Source: Colwellia demingiae
GTDB taxonomy: Bacteria; Pseudomonadota; Gammaproteobacteria; Enterobacterales; Alteromonadaceae
Direction of reading: 5' to 3'
NCBI RefSeq assembly: GCF_007954275.1
Contig: NZ_VOLT01000002.1
Span: 186,001 to 250,000, forward strand
DNA: 64,000 nucleotides
Made by a program: the position numbers and the translations under genes. The notes beneath the pieces were generated by a model, which saw only the letters and a list, made by a program, of their open reading frames with translations, was not told the origin of the DNA and did not search any database. Of this stretch, positions 58,722 to 64,000 are shown piece by piece. Position 1 is the stretch's first letter, and each line of letters opens with the position of its first letter.

Positions 58722-59621
58722 CTAGGTAATGATTCCGTTGAGGGACTTTCTAACACTTGCCACTATCGCTCTAACGCATTGCATACGTGAGTAATTAGGC
58801 CTAATCACCAAAGAGATACCACGTACAGGCACAGGGGCTTGAAACTGCCCATAATGAATAGTATCGCTGGCTAAATTGCCTTGTGCAGCAAGAGCAGGTA
58901 ATAAAGTAATGCCCATACCGCTTGCCACCATATGACGTAGAGTTTCTAAGCTTGTCGCTTGAAAACTATTATCTTCTTTAGCACCAGCAGAGAAACAATA
59001 CCCCATCGCTTGGTCTTTCAGACAATGACCATCCGCTAACGTAAGAATTTTTTCATCATGCAAGTCTGAAAGTGATAAATCTTTTTTATTGGCAAGTCGG
59101 TGATTTTTTTGTGTTGCCAGCATAAGTGGCTCATCAAATAATTGGTATGATTCAAATTTATCCATTTCTTCAAGATAAGGTAAAATTAATACGTCTAATT
59201 TACCTTCATCCAATTGCTGCAATAACACCTTGGTCTGGTTTTCATGTAAAAAGAAGTTGATGTTAGGTAATGCTGTATTCAAGTCTGCCATGATATGTGG
59301 CAACAAATATGGCGCTAGTGTTGGTATTAAACCTAGATGTAAATCACCAGCAAAAGGGTCAAGCAGGGCTTTAGCACAAGACTCAAATTGTCCGGCAGCT
59401 TGTAGTACTTTTCGCGCTTCTTTAACTAACTGTTCTCCAGCAGGGGTTAGCATAACATTGCGGCGATGACGCTCTACCAGCTGCAAACCTAATTGCTCTT
59501 CCAGCTTCATTAATTGCCCACTCAAGGTAGGCTGACTAACGAAACAAGATTGAGCCGCTTTACCAAAGTGTTTGTGTTTATCGATAGCCGTTAAATATTC
59601 TAAATCGCGCAACTTAATCAT
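58722..59621 (-). CDS. oxyR: hydrogen peroxide-responsive LysR regulator OxyR
   Basis: A 299-residue LysR protein with the OxyR redox cysteines C200 and C209 in DGHCLKDQAMGYCF, matching E. coli C199 and C208. Helix-turn-helix FGKAAQSCFVSQPTLSGQL. It activates peroxide defence genes once the disulfide forms. It lies upstream of ahpC on the same strand. Confidence 0.95.
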   Translation of the reverse strand: MIKLRDLEYLTAIDKHKHFGKAAQSCFVSQPTLSGQLMKLEEQLGLQLVERHRRNVMLTPAGEQLVKEARKVLQAAGQFESCAKALLDPFAGDLHLGLIPTLAPYLLPHIMADLNTALPNINFFLHENQTKVLLQQLDEGKLDVLILPYLEEMDKFESYQLFDEPLMLATQKNHRLANKKDLSLSDLHDEKILTLADGHCLKDQAMGYCFSAGAKEDNSFQATSLETLRHMVASGMGITLLPALAAQGNLASDTIHYGQFQAPVPVRGISLVIRPNYSRMQCVRAIVASVRKSLNGIIT

Positions 59622-59800
59622 AGCTAAGGCCTATCCTTTAATAAGAAAACAGAGAGTTAGGCTATGGTATTATGATCAGGTTATGAAAGCGAGTTTCATC
59701 ACCTATGTGAGGGAAAAATGTTGCCATCAGTTTAACTTAAACCCAGTTAGCTTAAGCTCAGTTCAGTCATGTACAGAGAAAACCATGCTCTAGCTAAATG

Positions 59801-60418
59801 CTAACTAACTGCTAGCCAAATACCGACACCTACCATCAAGCTACCGGCAATACGATTCATCCATTTAACATTATCGCCGCGACTTAAAAATAACCGTAGA
59901 CTCTTACCACCCGTAGCGTAAGCCATCATGCTAGTGAATTCAGTAAACATGATAACGCCTAGTAACATCAGTAATTGTGGTGCAACTGCGCGGTCAACAC
60001 TAATAAAAGGAGGAAGCAGAGAAATCATAAAAGCCCAGCCCTTTGGGTTAGCAATAGCGGTGACAAATCCTTGCGTGAATAATGAATAACGACTGACATC
60101 GCTGGGTTTATTGTCACCTATCGACATTTTACCCCTTGAGCGCCACATATTAACGCCTATGTACGCTAAGTATGCACCACCTATCCATTTCAAAACTTCG
60201 AATACATCTGGATAGTTAAGCATAATACTAGCAACGCCAAATACCGCAGCTATAGCAACAATTGCGACACCAATGAGTTCACCAATCATCATCCACATTG
60301 TACGACGCACACCAATACTCATGCCAAGCGTCATAGCTAATGTCATGCACATACCAGGCGTGATAGAGACAAAAAAGAAAGTAGGAATAAAAACCGCAAG
60401 AACAGCTATATCAGGCAT
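59801..60418 (-). CDS. LysE/RhtB family amino acid exporter
   Basis: About 205 residues from the ATG at 60418, the usual length and start (MPDIAVLAVFIPTFFFVSIT) for the family; an ATG at 60481 would add 21 unlikely residues. Six hydrophobic segments, with the family motif SITPGMCMTLAMTLG near residue 20 and QGFVTAIANPKGWAFMISLL in the middle. It exports an amino acid or similar small metabolite; substrate unknown. It lies 179 bases upstream of oxyR on the same strand. Confidence 0.88.
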   Translation of the reverse strand: MPDIAVLAVFIPTFFFVSITPGMCMTLAMTLGMSIGVRRTMWMMIGELIGVAIVAIAAVFGVASIMLNYPDVFEVLKWIGGAYLAYIGVNMWRSRGKMSIGDNKPSDVSRYSLFTQGFVTAIANPKGWAFMISLLPPFISVDRAVAPQLLMLLGVIMFTEFTSMMAYATGGKSLRLFLSRGDNVKWMNRIAGSLMVGVGIWLAVS

Positions 60419-60612
60419 TCGATTCACTTTTAAGTTGAAGACGGGACAATTCGCAGACACTTTAACAATAAAATGTATCATTGATTAGAAAATAACGATG
60501 AATAATCGAATTTAAAAGTCTAAATGCAAGAATCGACAGGATAACGATGATATTGAGTTTTAATTGAGACGACTAGAATACTGAGTATTGTTAGAAGGGG
60601 CAAAGAGAGAAA

Positions 60613-60638
60613 GTAGTAAGTAGTAAGTAGTAAGTAGT
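60613..60638. repeat. 7-bp tandem repeat
   Basis: The unit GTAGTAA is repeated three times followed by a partial GTAGT. It lies between the LysE gene and the small protein gene, in non-coding sequence, and could vary in copy number by slippage. Confidence 0.7.
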
Positions 60639-60698
60639 GCAGAAGACAATAATTACTGTGAGGAGCAAGTGCCCCTCGCCAGTAATAGTTAATATTGC

Positions 60699-60824
60699 TT
60701 AACGCAAAAGCGTAAACCAACCCATAACCATTGGTAATAATGGCATAGCAAACATTGCCACAAGGATCATTGCTAAGTGTTTGAAAGAGGAGGGATCTTT
60801 AAAATCTTCTTCGTGCTGAGACAT
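60699..60824 (-). CDS. 41-residue membrane protein behind an FNR box
   Basis: A small frame from the ATG at 60824 to TAA at 60699. The ribosome site CAGGAAAC lies about 8 bases ahead. The first 15 residues are charged (MSQHEEDFKDPSS), followed by one hydrophobic helix LAMILVAMFAMPLLPMVMGW and a short LLR end. Unknown function; size and layout recall accessory peptides of oxidases and transporters. A perfect FNR-type site at 60907-60920 lies 83 bases upstream, which supports a real, oxygen-regulated gene. Confidence 0.65.
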   Translation of the reverse strand: MSQHEEDFKDPSSFKHLAMILVAMFAMPLLPMVMGWFTLLR

Positions 60825-60906
60825 GGTCTAGTTTCCTGTACTGCGGTTAAACAACTAAAATATGGCGCGGATTTTAGCCGATATTGTTAATGATGGACAG
60901 AGAAAG

Positions 60907-60920
60907 TTGATCTAGATCAA
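60907..60920. promoter_or_regulatory. FNR/EtrA-type binding site
   Basis: TTGATCTAGATCAA fits the FNR consensus TTGAT-N4-ATCAA exactly and is a full palindrome. It lies upstream of the 41-residue protein gene on the minus strand, followed by a TAAAAT-like -10 element at 60871-60876. The other side faces the isoaspartyl peptidase stop codon, so the small gene is the only sensible target. Confidence 0.65.
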
Positions 60921-61032
60921 AGGGTATAGCGACGAAAAACTAAAAGTTAAGTCACTAATCTTCGCGTAACCAACAACTTACCGAGCAGGTATTCTAGCTA
61001 TTCGATTTTGTTATTTGATATTTGATATTTAA

Positions 61033-62079
61033 TTAATCATCTTTAAAAATACCAACATAAGTCACTTGGCTGGTAGATTTGCTGGCTCGATACATACCTT
61101 TAGTATTGAATGGTAAGCTGATATTACCTTTACTATCTATAATAATCACACCACCCGTACCACCAACAGGCATGAGCACATCATGAATAACTTCTTTACC
61201 CGCTTGGTCAATACTCTTACCTTGATATTGAACTCTGGCACAAATGTCAGCCGCTACGTTATAACGAATAAAGAATTCACCATGGCCAGTCGCTGAAACG
61301 GCACATGAAGCATTATCAGCAAAAGTACCTGCACCTATCACTGGTGAATCGCCAATACGGCCATAACGTTTATTGGTCATGCCGCCAGTAGATGTGCCCG
61401 CAGCAATATTACCGAACTTATCAAGTGCCACTGCGCCAACCGTACCCACTTTATATTCGGTATCTAAAGCAAAGTGAGCTGCTTGGTAGTCTTTCTTTTG
61501 TTGTTTAGCCTTTTCCATTTTGGCTTTAGCGCGTTGCAGTGATTTATATCTATGGTCAGTATCGAAGATCTTATTATCAACTAACTTAACACCTTGGCTT
61601 TGAGCAAAGGTTTCTGCGCCAGCACCACTTAACATGACATGCACTGATTCATCCATCACCAAGCGAGCAAGGTTTATCGGATTTTCAATATGCTTAACCC
61701 CCGCAACAGCACCTGCTTGACGATTTTTCCCGTTCATAATAGAAGCATCCATTTCATGAGTTTCTTCATGGGTATAAACAGCGCCTTTGCCTGCATTGAA
61801 AAATGGTGAGTTTTCAAGAATGTTTATTGCCGTAGTTACCGCATCAAGACTAGTGCCGCCCTGTTCAAGAACGGTATAACCTGCTTCAACAGACTCTTTT
61901 AATTTAGCGCGATAAGCGGCTTCTTTTTCAGGAGTAAAATGGTCTTTTTTAATGGTACCAGCACCACCATGAATGGCGATTGCAAAAGGAAGTTCTTTTG
62001 CTAAGACAGTATTAGAAAATGCAGTATTAGCAAAGGCTGATACAAGTAAAAAAGTTAACATCGGTCGCGTTATTTTCAT
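61033..62079 (-). CDS. iaaA: isoaspartyl peptidase / L-asparaginase, secreted (Ntn-hydrolase)
   Basis: A 348-residue N-terminal-nucleophile hydrolase with a signal peptide ending about NTVLA. FAIAIHGGAGTI opens the mature part and the self-cleavage site GTVGAVALDK gives the nucleophile Thr. GTSTGGMTNKRYGRIGDSP is also typical. It removes isoaspartyl residues from peptides or hydrolyses asparagine in the periplasm. It lies downstream of the NhaC-type gene on the same strand. Confidence 0.88.
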   Translation of the reverse strand: MKITRPMLTFLLVSAFANTAFSNTVLAKELPFAIAIHGGAGTIKKDHFTPEKEAAYRAKLKESVEAGYTVLEQGGTSLDAVTTAINILENSPFFNAGKGAVYTHEETHEMDASIMNGKNRQAGAVAGVKHIENPINLARLVMDESVHVMLSGAGAETFAQSQGVKLVDNKIFDTDHRYKSLQRAKAKMEKAKQQKKDYQAAHFALDTEYKVGTVGAVALDKFGNIAAGTSTGGMTNKRYGRIGDSPVIGAGTFADNASCAVSATGHGEFFIRYNVAADICARVQYQGKSIDQAGKEVIHDVLMPVGGTGGVIIIDSKGNISLPFNTKGMYRASKSTSQVTYVGIFKDD

Positions 62080-62182
62080 TATTATTACTCGTTATTCTTA
62101 GACTGTAAATCTTAGACAATTAATCGGCAGTAACTGAACTGCTTTACAACTCATCGCACGCAAAAGAGTTATAACCAAGTGT

Positions 62183-62216
62183 CCTGAAACGCGCATATTC
62201 AAGTGGCTTGGGTATA
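62183..62216. mobile_element. MITE-like repeat, half copy E
   Basis: Only the right end of the family remains: CCTGAAACGCGCATATTCAA followed by GTGGCTTGGGTATA. No matching left end is found nearby. It ends five bases from the antiporter stop codon. Confidence 0.65.
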
Positions 62217-62220
62217 TAAG

Positions 62221-63714
62221 TTAAATCATGACAATGCTTGCGATAATATAAGCCACAAGTGTTAACGCGCCACCAAACAGTGCATAAGGCATCTGGGTTT
62301 TAACATGCTCAAGTAAATCACAACCTGATGCGATGGCTGATACACAGGTGGTATCAGAGATTGGTGAGCAATGATCACCAAAGATACCACCACCTAAAAT
62401 TGCAGCAATCACTAATGAAGGCGGTAAACCGAGCGCTTGAATTAATGGTACGCCAATAGGAATTAAAATGGCGAAAGTACCCCACGAAGTCCCAGTACTA
62501 AATGAAATAACTGCACCTGCGATGAACAACATAGGCACGACTAAAATTAATGGTAAATACTCACCAACAATACCTGCAATAAAATAACCTGTGCCCAGCT
62601 CTTTCAAGCTAGCGCCAAGGGTCAATGACAATAGCACTATCGTTACTAACGGTAATAATTCAGCAATGCCTTTAAAACCTATTTCTACTAACTCTTGATG
62701 TTCGAAACGATTAGAAAAGCGCAATAAAAAGTAACTTACTGCCAAACCTAAACAGGTGGCATAAAGTACAGATTTACTACCATCACCTTGCGTGATATCG
62801 CCATTTCCGCTCCAATACATAAAGAAAAACATACCGAAAATCATGCTCAATAAGGGTACCAACATAAAGCGTGCTTTAGTGGCTGGCACCATGGTTTCTT
62901 GTAGTATGGCTTGTGATAGTGTTTCTTGTGGTGCCGCTTTTTGTTAAACTGTCGACTGCAAAGTTGTTTCCGCTATTGAAGAGCGCTGTGATAAATCGTC
63001 AGATTCTATTGTTCCCTTCGTTTTATCGCTTGTATTCAATGCCAACTCTGCCGTTTTCATTGGGCCATGTACTCTATCGGTCACCACCGTATAAACCACC
63101 ATAAGCAAAGCGATAATGGCGTAGAAATTAAAAGCGACTGAGCCCCATAAAATAGACACAGAAGACTGCCCTAGTTCATAGTTATTTAACAGTGCTAGTA
63201 CATACGCACCCCAGCCATTTAGCAGTACTAATATACATACTGGCGCACTGGTACTGTCAATAATATACGCTAAGCGAGCACGGCTCATTTTGAATTTGTC
63301 GAATAAATCACGAGACAAAATACCTGCAGTAAGCACACTAAGATTTGATTCAATAAAGATGACCATGCCAGTAAACATGGTTAGAGCACCTACTTGTCGC
63401 TTACTTTTGGCAATACCTTTATTAACTAATTTTTCTACCGTTGCAGTAACACCACCTGAATCTCTAACATACGCCAATAAAGCGCCAATCAGTAAACTAA
63501 AAATCAAAATACGGGCATTACCAGCAGAGCTAACCACGCTGATAACTCGTTCGAGAGAGCCAATAAAGGCATGAAAAATGACATTGCTATGCTCTTGTGA
63601 TGCTAATAACAACTCAGAGGTAAATACGGCAGTAAGCAAAGCAAGAATGACTTCTTTTTTCCAAATAACAATAATAATAGCGACCAAAGGAGGTAGCACT
63701 GACAACCAATCCAT
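62221..63714 (-). pseudogene. NhaC-family Na+/H+ antiporter interrupted by an in-frame TAA
   Basis: From the ATG at 63714, 256 codons are read to a TAA at 62944-62946; the same frame then continues through QKAAPQETLSQAI and the ATG at 62892 to 62221. Both parts are membrane-spanning and together make about 497 residues, the length of one NhaC-type antiporter. The second half contains SFSTGTSWGTFAILIPIG and GGGIFGDHCSPISDTT, conserved in the family. The stop is in a hydrophilic linker, with no frame shift. No good ribosome site precedes 62892, so the second half may not be made unless by readthrough or coupling. Probably a nonsense mutation or a sequence error. Confidence 0.85.
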
Positions 63715-63748
63715 AAAAGACCTTAAAGCATGAGTTTGATATTGAGTG

Positions 63749-63778
63749 GCTTGATTATACTAATTCAATTAATCAAGC
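63749..63778. promoter_or_regulatory. 30-bp near palindrome upstream of the antiporter gene
   Basis: GCTTGATTA (63749-63757) and TAATCAAGC (63770-63778) are exact inverted copies around 12 bases, 35 bases before the antiporter ATG. Probable operator. Confidence 0.4.
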
Positions 63779-63825
63779 TAGTCGTAGAGGGAGCAGTGTG
63801 GCAAATAACTAAGGCAGATTCAATA

Positions 63826-64000
63826 TATACCCGTCACCAATCAAGATGCTGGTTTCAGAGTGCTTGAGCAATTTCAACTCAAGGCGCTGTGATGACATAA
63901 TGGTTATTCCATTGTGAATCACAGCAACGATGAAGTGATGTTGCTCAAGCGCTTCTTCGATGAGTTTTAAATGACTTTATACTGCGTCAAATAATCAAAA
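63826..64000. mobile_element. diverged MITE-like repeat, copy F (runs off the window)
   Basis: It starts TATACCCGTCACCAATCAAG and continues with ATGCTGGTTTCAGAGTGCTT, recognisably like the left end of copies A and B, and carries TAATGGTTATTCC as in their interiors. The interior otherwise differs. The right end is beyond the window. Confidence 0.6.

Noticed and set aside
59572-59793. Small plus-strand frame opposite the oxyR start and in the oxyR-LysE gap
   Set aside because: No ribosome site and no protein-like pattern; I considered a peroxide-induced small RNA here but saw no terminator hairpin.

Overview
The window looks like a chromosome segment of a marine, probably cold-adapted gammaproteobacterium close to Colwellia (Alteromonadales). 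This is inferred from AT-rich DNA, many chemoreceptors and GGDEF/EAL proteins, a Shewanella-type lldP-lldEFG-dld lactate operon, a TIGR02001/TorF porin-like protein and the protein styles seen throughout. I saw no tRNA, rRNA, CRISPR array, prophage or transposase gene, so it reads as core genome with scattered small repeats.

Layout. 1-3.1 kb: the start of glutaryl-CoA dehydrogenase, a CaiB/BaiF CoA-transferase (a probable glutarate activation pair) and a divergent aldehyde dehydrogenase. 3.6-14.9 kb: a polyamine block with the potFGHI-type ABC importer, a dCache chemoreceptor, and the puuB, puuA, puuD and puuR genes of the gamma-glutamylputrescine route. 15.3-20.8 kb: a porin-like protein and two diguanylate cyclases, one with a beta-propeller sensor. 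21.5-30.4 kb: the lactate operon lldP-lldE-lldF-lldG-dld with a divergent LysR regulator. 30.4-36.0 kb: a chemoreceptor, then a bicistron of a PAS-GGDEF-EAL protein and a degenerate-receiver/hemerythrin protein. 36.2-39.2 kb: an adhesin-like DUF4097 gene broken by an in-frame stop, then a YeiH-type exporter with a divergent LysR. 39.4-47.1 kb: an FtsX-type ABC efflux system (HlyD, ATPase, permease) divergent from its likely sigma-54 response regulator and sensor kinase. The gap between them carries tandem 16-bp sites and a sigma-54-like promoter. 47.3-55.9 kb: hypothetical proteins, a secreted PLA2-like protein, a TIGR01777 epimerase, a chemoreceptor and the ydbH-ynbE-ydbL envelope operon. 56.1-59.6 kb: ahpC-ahpF and oxyR with a good OxyR site. 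59.8-64 kb: a LysE exporter, a 41-residue membrane protein behind a perfect FNR box, an isoaspartyl peptidase, and an NhaC-type antiporter split by an in-frame TAA.

A MITE-like family of about 267 bp, with inverted ends that start TATACCC, occurs at least six times in full, short or partial form. Every copy lies between genes, often within a few bases of a stop codon or inside an operon. The most distinctive candidates for follow-up are the degenerate-receiver/hemerythrin partner of the c-di-GMP enzyme, the sigma-54 efflux circuit, the FNR-box small protein, the repeat family and the two genes interrupted by single stop codons.
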